DNA from: Aeoliella straminimaris
GTDB lineage: Bacteria; Planctomycetota; Planctomycetia; Pirellulales; Lacipirellulaceae
Direction: 5' to 3'
NCBI RefSeq assembly: GCF_024054565.1
Contig: NZ_JAMXLR010000011.1
Coordinates: forward strand, 1-64,000
Length of the DNA: 64,000 nucleotides
Shown one piece after another: positions 43,315-52,056 of the stretch; within the stretch, counting starts at the first letter, position 1, and each line of letters starts with the position of its first letter. The translations under genes were made by a program, and so were the position numbers. The notes under the pieces are model-generated. The model made no database searches, was not told where the DNA came from, and saw only the letters and a program-made list of their open reading frames with translations.

Positions 43315-43428
43315 GGTGCCGGCGGCAATGTGTGGCAAGAGGGATGGCTTCGGCCAAACATGGACAACCCGGCGGCACTGCAAGCTCTTAACCGGGTGCG
43401 CGGACGCTAACCAACTGAGGGGACGACA

Positions 43429-43629
43429 ATGAGCGAAAGACATCTGCCAGTATCGCTGGATGAGCTGGACGGCCGCGGAGGCCATTCGCGTGGACTCTCG
43501 CCAATGCGATCGCGAGGACACCAGAAGCCCATGAGTCGCTCGACTCGAAGTTCCGCCAAGCGGAGCAAGCGTAGCAAGAGTGCAACGGGAGGTATCCACC
43601 AACGCCGCAACAAGCGGGCCAACTGGTAG
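43429..43629 (+). CDS. small highly basic protein, paralogue of the protein at 42225
   Basis: A 66-aa protein with GAGGGG 7 bases before ATG 43429. The N-terminus is mixed (MSERHLPVSLDELDGRGG); the middle has RSRGHQK and is Ser/Arg/Lys-rich (STRSSAKRSKRSKSATG); it ends in GIHQRRNKRANW at the stop. The RSxGHxK and terminal G-I-H-x-RR-x-K-R-x-x-W match the 58-aa protein at 42225. Two paralogues within 1.2 kb support both as genuine. The function is unknown. Confidence 0.65.
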   Translation: MSERHLPVSLDELDGRGGHSRGLSPMRSRGHQKPMSRSTRSSAKRSKRSKSATGGIHQRRNKRANW

Positions 43630-43739
43630 CCAGATTAGTGACCGTATACAGGCGCAACAGCTCCGGCGGTCGAGATTAGAGCGTTAAGTCGGATGGCCTC
43701 CAGGCTATCCCGAAATTTTTCCACAAGGGGATTCAATCG

Positions 43740-44519
43740 ATGAGATGTACAACTATGAACCGACTTGCTACGTGTGCGGCGGTTGCGTGTTTGGCCGTGG
43801 CCACAGGTGGGGCGACGCAGGCCGCAACGATTAACTTTAATGTCGACGGAGTCGATGTGGTGTACTTTGGTGCATCGGGCCACATCCGCGACGTCAGTTC
43901 GGCAGACAACTCCAACGGTGGCAACACGGATCCCAGCGAAGCCGATGAAGTCGATGGCACCACGGTACGTCTTGATTCAACCATTATTGAGCAATACACT
44001 GCGGCCGACGACATTTATGCCGACCTGCTGATCAAGGGGCTGCCCGACGGTCTGGAACGTCCGGATGCCGACGCCAACCCCACCCCTATGCCGGTTACCT
44101 GGAGCGAAGGTGACAATTCCGAAGGAATGGATCCTTATACCTTCGGGTTCGAGTGGTTCCAGCACGACGGCAACTCGTTGCAGAGTTCGCTGCAACTCGA
44201 CTTCGACCGATCCTTCGTCATCCTGACCGATTCTGGATCGGCCTTCCCGTTCGTGACGCTTCAGGCTACCACGACGGAATGGTCCCAATTCAATCTTCCT
44301 GGTGGTCTGCAGTTTGCCCCCGGAACTCCGATCACGTTCTCCTACACCGCCTCGAACACCTCGACGGTACCCATCACCGGTACACCCATCACGCAGTTGT
44401 TCGGCATGGACGGTGTGGTAACCATCTCGGGGCAGGCCATTCCTGAGCCCACCGGTGCTTACCTGTTGCTGTCGGGCCTGGGAGCCGCAGTGGTTGGTAT
44501 CCGTTGGCGGCTTGGTTGA
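43740..44519 (+). CDS. PEP-CTERM exported protein
   Basis: A 259-aa exported protein. A signal peptide (RLATCAAVACLAVATGGATQAA) is followed by a beta-rich, acidic body (INFNVDGVDVVYFGASGH), and the C-terminus is a PEP-CTERM sorting signal: IPEPTGAYLLLSGLGAAVVGIRWR, with PEP, a membrane segment and terminal arginines. It should be processed by an exosortase and placed on the cell surface. GGGG lies about 9 bases before ATG 43740. A strong terminator follows the gene. Confidence 0.85.
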   Translation: MRCTTMNRLATCAAVACLAVATGGATQAATINFNVDGVDVVYFGASGHIRDVSSADNSNGGNTDPSEADEVDGTTVRLDSTIIEQYTAADDIYADLLIKGLPDGLERPDADANPTPMPVTWSEGDNSEGMDPYTFGFEWFQHDGNSLQSSLQLDFDRSFVILTDSGSAFPFVTLQATTTEWSQFNLPGGLQFAPGTPITFSYTASNTSTVPITGTPITQLFGMDGVVTISGQAIPEPTGAYLLLSGLGAAVVGIRWRLG

Positions 44520-44553
44520 GCCCTCGCGGGTTAAGTTAGATACGATCGCCAAG

Positions 44554-44589
44554 AACCGGTCGAGGCTTCCCCTTCCTCGGCCGGTTTTT
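44554..44589 (+). terminator. intrinsic terminator after the PEP-CTERM gene
   Basis: AACCGG plus CGAGG pair with CCTCG plus CCGGTT around a pyrimidine-rich loop, with one bulge on each side, and the stem runs into TTTTT. This is a standard intrinsic terminator 35 bases after the stop. Confidence 0.8.
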
Positions 44590-44703
44590 GCTGCGCGCTT
44601 AGGGCCGGCAAGGCTTGCTTTGCACGGCCCACGGGCCTTGGTATGCTGGTCGACACCCGTGCATTGCGGGCGCTGAAAAATTCGTTGTTCCTTGAGGTTT
44701 TCC

Positions 44704-45774
44704 ATGTCCGACGCAGATACGCCCACCAAAAGCACTCCGCCGTCGGTCTCCCTCGCCCGCGTATTCAAAGCGGTGCTTCCGGTCGCCCTGGTGCTGTTGG
44801 TTGTCTGGTGGGTGGTGCAGAGTCTGCCGGACGCCGCGCAGCAGAAGCTCGAGAATAGCGAGCTAACCCGCTTGCTGGGCAAGCCAGTCAAGCAAACCAA
44901 GCTGGAGGGTTGGACCGACAGCGATGGCGACTTGGTGGCCGACTCGCCAGCAGACGATCAGTGCATCACACCCGAGACGCTGGTGTTTAGCTATGTCGCA
45001 TCCGACGACGCGGGCGACGCCCCCGAGGCCTGGCAGCCTTTCCTGGATGCATTGTCCGAGGCCACCGGTATTCCCACGGAGTACAAGCACTTCGAGAAGG
45101 CGGCCGATCAGCTCGAAGCCATAGGCAACGGAGAATTGCATGTGACGGCCGTGAATACCGGAGCCGTGCCGGCGGCTGTAAATACGGCTGGCTTCGTCCC
45201 GGTGAGCACCTTTGGTCATGAAGGCTCGTTCGGCTACACGATGGACCTGCTGGTTGCGGCCGATAGTCCTATCAAGAAGGTGGAAGAACTGAAGGGCAAA
45301 AAGATTACCTTCGTACGTCCAACCTCGAATTCCGGTTTCAAGGCGGCTCTGGTTTACCTGATGGACGAACACGATATGTTGCCCGAGCGCGACTACAAAT
45401 ACGGTTTCTCCATGGGCCACGACACTTCGGCCCAGGAAGTGGCGAGTGGTAAGACCGATGCGGCGCCCGTGGCTAGCGATTTGCTCGAAGGCTATATCGA
45501 AGAAGGAACGATTGAAGACGGGAAGGTCCGGGTGTTGTATGAGTCGGAGCGGTTTCCTCCGGTCGCCTTGGGTTACGCCTACAACCTGTCGCCTGCGATT
45601 CGCGAGGCCGTGGCAAAGTTACTCACCGAATACGACTGGCAGGGTACTCCGCTGATGGAGGAGTATGGCACTCCAGAACGCGACGAGTTTGTTGCCATCA
45701 GCTACAAGGACGATTGGGCCAACGTGCGTCGCATCGATGACGTGATCGAGAAGGCGCGTCAGAACGCTAAGTGA
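44704..45774 (+). CDS. PhnD/SsuA-like substrate-binding protein with membrane anchor
   Basis: A 356-aa protein with an N-terminal membrane helix (FKAVLPVALVLLVVWWVVQSL) and a periplasmic binding domain of the PhnD/transferrin-like type: LVFSYVASDDAGDAPEAWQPF at the start, GELHVTAVNTGAVPAAVN, then KKVEELKGKKITFVRPTSNSG and VASGKTDAAPVASDLLEGY. Such proteins feed ABC transporters for phosphonates or phosphite, but no permease or ATPase gene is near, so the ligand and partner are open. GAGG lies 8 bases before ATG 44704. It converges on the TrmH-family gene with an 8-base overlap. Confidence 0.82.
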   Translation: MSDADTPTKSTPPSVSLARVFKAVLPVALVLLVVWWVVQSLPDAAQQKLENSELTRLLGKPVKQTKLEGWTDSDGDLVADSPADDQCITPETLVFSYVASDDAGDAPEAWQPFLDALSEATGIPTEYKHFEKAADQLEAIGNGELHVTAVNTGAVPAAVNTAGFVPVSTFGHEGSFGYTMDLLVAADSPIKKVEELKGKKITFVRPTSNSGFKAALVYLMDEHDMLPERDYKYGFSMGHDTSAQEVASGKTDAAPVASDLLEGYIEEGTIEDGKVRVLYESERFPPVALGYAYNLSPAIREAVAKLLTEYDWQGTPLMEEYGTPERDEFVAISYKDDWANVRRIDDVIEKARQNAK

Positions 45775-46573
45775 TCGAACGCTGTCTGCGGGCTTCGTAG
45801 AACAGCACCGCGGCGGCGACCGAGACGTTCAAGCTGTCGGCCACACCGTGCATTGGCAGGGCGATAGGCGTCACGTCGGAAGCCTGCCAGGCTTCGGTCA
45901 GACCTTCTGCTTCTCCGCCCAGCACAATAGCGCCCGATTGCTTGAAGTCGAGATCCCAGTACATCTGGCTGGCATCGGGTCGGGTGGCCCAGATGGCCAG
46001 TTCGTTCGCGCGGAGCCAGGCGAGCGCCTCACTGGCGGTGGCTACCACCACGCTGGACTGGAACACGGCCGCCACGCTGGCGCGAATAGCATTCGGGTTA
46101 AACAGGTCGATCACCGGGTCAACCACCACCACGGCATCGAGCCCTGCCCCATCGGCCGAGCGCAGCACGGCGCCAAGATTGCCAGGCTTTTCAACGCCTT
46201 CCAGCACGGCTACCAGCGGCTGGGCCGGGAGTTGCAGTTCGGCAAGTGTTCGCCGAGGTGTCTCGAATACCGAGACCACCCCATCCTGGCGGTCGCCGTA
46301 GGCCAGTTTGTCGAACGCTTCGCGGGCCACTTCCAGCGACTCGGCCCCGGCGGCAGCTAAGCTCTCGACCACCGTCTCCGCTTCCGCCGTGCGGAAGTAG
46401 TCACGGCACCACAAGCATTCCACCACGTTAGCACCGGCGGCCAAGGCCCGTTGCGATTCGCGAACCCCGTACACCACGGTCCGAGCTTGCTGCTCGCGGT
46501 TCGAGCGATTCTTCAGGGCACTTACCGCTTTGATGCGTGGATTCTGCCGACTGGTAATCATCGGTGGATCCAT
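45767..46573 (-). CDS. TrmH/SpoU family RNA 2'-O-methyltransferase
   Basis: A 268-aa SPOUT-class methyltransferase that should methylate a ribose in tRNA or rRNA. The N-terminal part (ITSRQNPRIKAVSALKNRSNR) is the substrate-binding region; the catalytic SPOUT domain has LEGVEKPGNLGAVLRSADG, then IVLGGEAEGL and SLNVSVAAAVLFYE, the knotted SAM-binding loops. GAGG lies 7 bases before ATG 46573. The stop of the upstream TrhO-RluA gene lies one base away, so the two RNA-modification genes form one operon. Confidence 0.9.
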   Translation of the reverse strand: MDPPMITSRQNPRIKAVSALKNRSNREQQARTVVYGVRESQRALAAGANVVECLWCRDYFRTAEAETVVESLAAAGAESLEVAREAFDKLAYGDRQDGVVSVFETPRRTLAELQLPAQPLVAVLEGVEKPGNLGAVLRSADGAGLDAVVVVDPVIDLFNPNAIRASVAAVFQSSVVVATASEALAWLRANELAIWATRPDASQMYWDLDFKQSGAIVLGGEAEGLTEAWQASDVTPIALPMHGVADSLNVSVAAAVLFYEARRQRSIT

Positions 46574-46574
46574 A

Positions 46575-48368
46575 CTAAGCCTCGGCTCCCGCGTTGGCCC
46601 AAACAGGATGCGGGGCTTCGAAGGTCACTCGTTCTCGGGTCGACGGGTGTACCAGACTCAGCCGCCATGCATGCAGGCACATCGCTGGCTCGTCGGGCGC
46701 GAGGGTTTGCCGAGCGGCCGTCTCGCCTGCTGGCAGGTAGGCCGGATCGCCCACAATGGGCAAGCCGAGTTCCCAGAGGTGGGCGCGTATTTGGTTGGTG
46801 CGTCCCGTAAACGGCCGCACTATGAGCAGCGAGGTGCCATCGTCCATGCGCTGCAGCACTTCGAACTCAGTGTGTGCTTCGGCCCCCGCCTCGTCTGGTA
46901 GGCGAACCCCAGCCGCCGAAGGATCTCGCGCGATGGCCGACGTGCAGTCGAAGCGGTCGGCTGCCGGATGCCCGATCACTCGGGCAAGGTATTGTTTCTC
47001 GACATCGCCCCGTTCGAATTGCGGTTGCACCAGCTTGGCGACTCGCCGCGTTCGCGCGAAGACCACCAGGCCCGTAGTATTGGCGTCGAGGCGGTGGGCA
47101 TGGCGAAGCCGTTCGGGGGCGTAGGCCTCTGCCATGAGGTGCGACAGGGTGTTCCTTTCGAACCGGCCGCCGGGGTGAATCGGCAGAGGTGCGGGTTTGT
47201 CGACCACTACCAGGTCGGCGTCTTCGTAGAGGATGCGTATATCGATGTTAACATCCGGTTCGACGACGCCGGGCAGCAGGTGCTCGAATTTTTCTCCCGC
47301 TACTGTGGTCCGCCGGCTATCGACGGGGTGGCCAGCGAAGAGAATCCGCCCGCAGGCCAGCTCTTCTTGCCAGTACTCCGGTGGCATGGAGGGTACAGCG
47401 CGATGCAGGAATTCGACCATGGGCATTCCGTCCCACTCGCCCGCCACATGCAGTGGCAAACGTCGATCGTAGGGCTCGCTGCCGGGCAGTGGCGTGGCCA
47501 CTTTGCGAATGACGGCGTGCCGTCGCTCGATGGAATGTTGCATCGCCTCTTCCGAGGTGCGGTAACAACGCGGGCAGTGTTCGCCTTTCACGTAGTGCGG
47601 CGACTGCTGATCCTCAGTCGTGAGGATCGCCTGGCAGGCGTAGCATTGAGCCGCATCCGTCTCGCGAAGCGCCGCATCGACCGCTACGCGCTGGTCGAAC
47701 ACGAAGCAATCGCCGCGGTAGTGAGCGCCTCCCGCAACTTCAAAGTACTTCAAGATTCCGCCGTCGAGTTGATAGACGTCGCGGAACCCAATTTGCTCGA
47801 GCATGGGGGCCGCTTTTTCGCAGCGGATTCCTCCGGTGCAGAATGTGACCACCGGCTGATCACGGAGCTCGTCGGGCAGCGACTGGGCCGCCTGGGGAAA
47901 GTCGCGGAAGTGCCCAATGTTCAGGTGCTCGGCCGTTTCGAACGTGCCGAGGTCTACCTCGTAGTCGTTACGGGTATCCAGTAGCGTGACCGGCCGGCCC
48001 TCGTCGAGCCACTGCTTAAGCTCTTGGGGAGCGATGCGTTTCGAGGTGTATTGCGCCGGCGCCACTCCGTCGACACCAAAGGCGATGATCTCCTGTTTGA
48101 TCTTCACCAACATGCGGGTGAAGGGCTGATAGTCGCTCTCACTTTCCTTAATTTCCAGCGGACCGATCGCCGGGTCGGACTGCAAGTGATCCATCAGGGT
48201 CGACACGTTGTCGTGCTGGCCGGCAACAAACAGATTGATCCCCTCCTCGGCCAGCAGAATGGTGCCCCGCAGATCCAGTTCGTGGCACCGTCGGCGCAGG
48301 CTGGCCCGTCGGGTTACTAGTTCCCCGAGCTCGACAAATTTGTAGGCGGCAACATTTAGAATCGACAT
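46575..48368 (-). CDS. fused tRNA uridine hydroxylase (TrhO) and RluA-type pseudouridine synthase
   Basis: A 597-aa fusion of two RNA-modifying enzymes. Residues 1-285 are TrhO (YceA-like): N-terminal acylphosphatase-like part with GTILLAEEGINLF, a rhodanese domain with LLDTRNDYEVDLGTF and catalytic Cys177 in FCTGGIRCEKA, and a Cys-rich end (CYAC at 242, CPRC at 265). Residues 300-597 are a pseudouridine synthase with catalytic Asp428 in HRLDANTTGLVVFAR, and an S4-like region before it. Both catalytic residues are present. ATG 48368 (MSILNVAAYKF) is chosen. The first part should hydroxylate U34 of tRNA; the site of the second is unknown. Confidence 0.88.
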   Translation of the reverse strand: MSILNVAAYKFVELGELVTRRASLRRRCHELDLRGTILLAEEGINLFVAGQHDNVSTLMDHLQSDPAIGPLEIKESESDYQPFTRMLVKIKQEIIAFGVDGVAPAQYTSKRIAPQELKQWLDEGRPVTLLDTRNDYEVDLGTFETAEHLNIGHFRDFPQAAQSLPDELRDQPVVTFCTGGIRCEKAAPMLEQIGFRDVYQLDGGILKYFEVAGGAHYRGDCFVFDQRVAVDAALRETDAAQCYACQAILTTEDQQSPHYVKGEHCPRCYRTSEEAMQHSIERRHAVIRKVATPLPGSEPYDRRLPLHVAGEWDGMPMVEFLHRAVPSMPPEYWQEELACGRILFAGHPVDSRRTTVAGEKFEHLLPGVVEPDVNIDIRILYEDADLVVVDKPAPLPIHPGGRFERNTLSHLMAEAYAPERLRHAHRLDANTTGLVVFARTRRVAKLVQPQFERGDVEKQYLARVIGHPAADRFDCTSAIARDPSAAGVRLPDEAGAEAHTEFEVLQRMDDGTSLLIVRPFTGRTNQIRAHLWELGLPIVGDPAYLPAGETAARQTLAPDEPAMCLHAWRLSLVHPSTRERVTFEAPHPVWANAGAEA

Positions 48369-48470
48369 TCCGACAATTATGCGGGCGAGGCCCGTCGGGA
48401 AAAAGGTATCCCGTGCCAATTTTGCTGCGATGTACGGGCACTTCGCACGATTAGGAGGTGGAGTTGTTCT

Positions 48471-48769
48471 GTGGGGCCGGGATACTCAGCGTCGGCGGCC
48501 GACAGCACCGACCGCCTGGTGATCGCTGGTACGCCGTCGGCGGCGGATCTGGCCAATAAACCGCCGACGTTCGACTTGGGCGATGCTTTCGATGTGCTGG
48601 GTTTTGCGGCGGCCCGTCGACCGTTCGGTGTTTTCGTCTTACCGGTACCAATCGCAGGACCTGCCTGGAATATCCTTCAACAGCTCAATTTCTGGGGCCT
48701 GAGCATTGGCTTGGCAGGAGATTGTAACGGCGAGGAGTTCGTGAATCTGGTAGACTATGGTAACTAGTG
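48471..48769 (+). pseudogene. remnant of the C-terminal end of a dockerin/PEP-CTERM-type surface protein
   Basis: A frame of about 98 codons from GTG 48471 reads DLGDAFDVLGFAAARRPFGVFVLP, AGPAWNILQQLNFWGLSIGLAG and DCNGEEFVNLVDYGN before a stop. This is the order seen at the end of planctomycete autotransporter-like proteins: an xFDVLxF strand, an AWN strand, then a dockerin-like D-x-N-x-D-G-x-V-N-L-x-D-Y. The calcium residues are partly lost and no signal peptide or upstream body is in frame. It looks like a decayed gene fragment just upstream of the glycoside hydrolase locus. Confidence 0.45.
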
Positions 48770-49033
48770 AAATCATTCTGGGAGAAGCTGGATTAGCCAT
48801 CCCGCCACGAAACGGACCGGCGCGATAGGTGTTGCGGATTGCAGTGTGTGAAAGCAAAATCTCGGACTCATTTGGGCGCTGGCCTCGACTGGTATCTCCG
48901 CGACCGTTCCGAAGCCGTGTGCTGTCGTCGTACTTTTCATTGACCTCGTGGTTACAGCCGTCGTCCATTGCCGCAAGGCCGTAGGAGCATCCTGGCGGCC
49001 ATGAATCACGCCTCCTACAACAAAGCTTGGATC

Positions 49034-51979
49034 ATGAAGTCTCGCAGGAACGTGACCCTCTTGGTGTTGATTTTGCTTGCGGCGCACGGTCTCGTGGCAT
49101 CGCTGGGGCGTGCGGAGCCGCCAACCGTAGTCCGCCCCGAGCTTTCGGCGTCGCTGGAAGCCACGATGGATCTCGAGCAAGGTTGGCAAAATCCCCCGCG
49201 TTTGTCTCGCGTCCATTGCTGGTGGTGGTGGCTCAACGGCAACGTGACCAAGCAGGCCATCACCCGCGACCTGGAGCAAATGAAGGCCAAGGGGATGGGC
49301 GGAGCCAACATTATCGACGCAGCGCACGCCAGCCAGGGCGAGCAAACCAAACCACCGCACGGCCCTGACTTCGGCTCGCCCGAATGGTGCGATTTGTTCG
49401 TTCACGCGCTGCACGAAGCCGAGCGACTCGACCTGGAGTTGGGGTTCAACATTCAAAGCGGCTGGAACCTGGGCGGTCCGACGGTCACCCCCGAGCAATC
49501 GGCCAAAGCCATTACCTGGTCGCAAAAAGTGATTGAAGGCGGCCAGGATGTTGAAGTCGAGTTGCCACAGCCTGCCATGCGCAACGACTACTATCGGGAG
49601 ATTGCCGTCTTGGCGGTGCCGGTTCCAGAAAAGCAAAGGCAGCGACTGGCCCGGATCGACAACTACAAGCAGAAAGCTTACCACGAGTACCCCGGCGGCT
49701 TTACGGCCGTGGATGCCAGTCATCTGCTGGACGTCGGCCCGCAAGGTCGCGGTGTGCCCATCGCTCGCGACTCGATCCAGGATCTGACCGATCTGGTCAC
49801 TGCCGAAGGGGTGCTCCATTGGAAGGCGCCGGAGGGTCGCTGGCTGGTTCTGCGATTTGGCTACACGCCGTCTGGCGCGCACGTTTCCACCTCCAGCGAC
49901 AACTGGAAGGGCCTGGCGATCGATTACCTGGATGCCAACGCGTTTCAGCAGTACTGCGACGACGTGCTGAGCCCGATTCTCGAGGCAGCCCAGCCTTACC
50001 TCGGCAAGTCGCTGCGTTATCTTCATACCGACAGCTGGGAGCTTGGCCCGGTGAACTGGACGCCGGCCATGCCCGCACAGTTCCAGCAGCGTCACGGGTA
50101 CGACATTCGGCCCTTCCTGCCCGCCATCGCGGGTTACGTGGTGGAAGATGCCGAGACATCCAATCGCTTTCTCAGCGATTTTCGTCGCACCATTGCCGAA
50201 CTCATCGCCGAGGGCAACTATGCGGCCTTCGCCGAGTATGCCCACCAGCGGGGCCTCGGTATCCATCCTGAATCGGGCGGGCCGCACGCCGCACCGGTCG
50301 ACGCCCTGCTCTGCCTGGGCCGCAGCGACATTGCGATGGGTGAATTTTGGGCACGCTCGGAGACGCACCGCACGGCGGACAATTTCCGTTTGTTTGTCAA
50401 ACAGCCCGCCTCAGCGGCGCACATCTATGGCAAGCGACTGGTGATGGCCGAGGCGTTCACCACCATTGGCCCTCACTGGGAACGCGATCCTCGCGACCTG
50501 AAGCCGGTGTTCGACCGTGTGGCCTGCGAAGGGCTGAACCTGGTGATGTGGCACACGTTCGACTGCTCGCCTCCCGAGGCCGGCTCGCCGGGCAACGCGT
50601 ATTTTGCCGGCACGCACCTGAACCCGCAGGTTACCTGGTGGGATCAAGCCGATGGATTCCTGGGCTACATGAATCGCTGCCAGTTCCTGCTGCAGCAGGG
50701 TCTGCCCGTCTCCGACGTGCTCTACTTCTACGGCGAAAACGTACCGAGCTTTGTGCGGCTCAAGCGGGACAACCCCGCTGCGGTTCCCGAGGGGTTCGAC
50801 TACGACGTGGTGAACCTGGAGGTGCTGACTGAACAAACCGAAGTGCGAGACGGGCAAATCGCATTGCCCAACGGTACCAGCTACTCCGTGCTCGTTCTGC
50901 CGCCGCCCGGCTCCTACGGCCTGGAGGCGCTCCGGCACATAGCTCGACTGGTTGATGCGGGGGCCAAGGTGATTGGCGAGCAGCCTACGACGCCCATTGG
51001 ACTGCTCTCCAGTTCCGATGACCAAGCCGAATTTGCCGAGCTTGCCGACCGGCTGTGGTCCACCGGAGCCATCCAATCTGTCAGCACACAGGAAGTGTTA
51101 CGCGGTTCCTTCAAGCCCGATTTTGGGTACTCGGATATTGGTGGGCATCAGCTCGATTACGTCCATCGCCGCACCGACGATACCGACATCTACTACGTCG
51201 TGAATCGCCTGGACAAGCCGTGTCGCACCGGATGCGGGTTTCGTAGTCATCGTCGCAATGTGGAGCTATGGGATCCAGTGACCGGAGGCATTGAGGTGGC
51301 AACGCTATCTCCCGTGCAGAACGAGTTTACGAATCTTGATATCGACCTTCCCGCCAACGGGTCGGTGTTCGTCGTCCTGCGAGATGAGGCCACGCCCGGC
51401 GCCAAGCCCGCCACCAACTGGCGGCAGGTTGAGAGGCGCCCGCTGGAAGGATCGTGGCAAGTTGCTTTCGACCCGAAGTGGGGTGGCCCCGCCGAAGTGG
51501 TCTTTCCGGAGCTGATCGACTGGACGACCTCCGACGACGATCGCATTCGGTACTACTCAGGCACAGCTACCTATACAAAGACGTTCGACCTGCCGGAGTT
51601 GCCCGCGAAGGGGCAGCGATGGCGGCTGGACTTGGGCGATGTGAAGAACATGGCTCGGGTATATCTGAATGGTCATGACTTGGGTGTCGTATGGACCGCG
51701 CCATTCCAGGTCGACCTCTCGCCCGCTCTCCGCAAAGGAGCGAACGATCTCCGCATTGAAGTCGTCAATCTGTGGCCCAACCGATTGATAGGCGATGCAA
51801 AGCTTCCGCCCGACCAACGACTTACACGCACTAATATCTCCAAGTTCGACCAGGGAGAGCACGCGCTGTTGCCATCGGGACTTCTGGGACCCGTTCGGTT
51901 AGAATTTGAGTCGCCCACGGGTGGCGAGCGTGTCTCCGCAGCCCGTAAGGAACCACTCGACTCGAAGGAGTCGAAGTGA
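49034..51979 (+). CDS. GH106-like alpha-L-rhamnosidase, exported
   Basis: A 981-aa secreted glycoside hydrolase. Signal peptide: TLLVLILLAAHGLVASLGRA. The block RVHCWWWWLNGNVTKQAITRDLEQMKAKGMGGANI is typical of GH106-type enzymes, followed by a long TIM-barrel region (LGFNIQSGWNLGGP, GLGIHPESGGPHAAPVDAL). The C-terminus has a beta-sandwich of the galactose-binding type (TYTKTFDLPELP, NMARVYLNGHDLGVVW). ATG 49034 fits the signal peptide. It opens the plus-strand carbohydrate locus and should remove terminal L-rhamnose from plant or algal polysaccharides; the exact linkage is not visible. Confidence 0.8.
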   Translation: MKSRRNVTLLVLILLAAHGLVASLGRAEPPTVVRPELSASLEATMDLEQGWQNPPRLSRVHCWWWWLNGNVTKQAITRDLEQMKAKGMGGANIIDAAHASQGEQTKPPHGPDFGSPEWCDLFVHALHEAERLDLELGFNIQSGWNLGGPTVTPEQSAKAITWSQKVIEGGQDVEVELPQPAMRNDYYREIAVLAVPVPEKQRQRLARIDNYKQKAYHEYPGGFTAVDASHLLDVGPQGRGVPIARDSIQDLTDLVTAEGVLHWKAPEGRWLVLRFGYTPSGAHVSTSSDNWKGLAIDYLDANAFQQYCDDVLSPILEAAQPYLGKSLRYLHTDSWELGPVNWTPAMPAQFQQRHGYDIRPFLPAIAGYVVEDAETSNRFLSDFRRTIAELIAEGNYAAFAEYAHQRGLGIHPESGGPHAAPVDALLCLGRSDIAMGEFWARSETHRTADNFRLFVKQPASAAHIYGKRLVMAEAFTTIGPHWERDPRDLKPVFDRVACEGLNLVMWHTFDCSPPEAGSPGNAYFAGTHLNPQVTWWDQADGFLGYMNRCQFLLQQGLPVSDVLYFYGENVPSFVRLKRDNPAAVPEGFDYDVVNLEVLTEQTEVRDGQIALPNGTSYSVLVLPPPGSYGLEALRHIARLVDAGAKVIGEQPTTPIGLLSSSDDQAEFAELADRLWSTGAIQSVSTQEVLRGSFKPDFGYSDIGGHQLDYVHRRTDDTDIYYVVNRLDKPCRTGCGFRSHRRNVELWDPVTGGIEVATLSPVQNEFTNLDIDLPANGSVFVVLRDEATPGAKPATNWRQVERRPLEGSWQVAFDPKWGGPAEVVFPELIDWTTSDDDRIRYYSGTATYTKTFDLPELPAKGQRWRLDLGDVKNMARVYLNGHDLGVVWTAPFQVDLSPALRKGANDLRIEVVNLWPNRLIGDAKLPPDQRLTRTNISKFDQGEHALLPSGLLGPVRLEFESPTGGERVSAARKEPLDSKESK

Positions 51980-52056
51980 CTTGTGGGCAATTGATTGCAG
52001 TCGAGCATCCTCCCTGTTGCCAACTGCACCTCCTCTACCGGTGACTTTCAAATATC

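Noticed and set aside
43315-43428. Sigma-54 promoter before the second small basic protein
   Set aside because: TGGCAAGAGGGATGGC has the GG and GC one base too far apart.
48773-50368. Minus-strand frame of 531 codons opposite the rhamnosidase gene
   Set aside because: The plus strand clearly encodes a GH106-like enzyme; the antisense product has no motif or signal.
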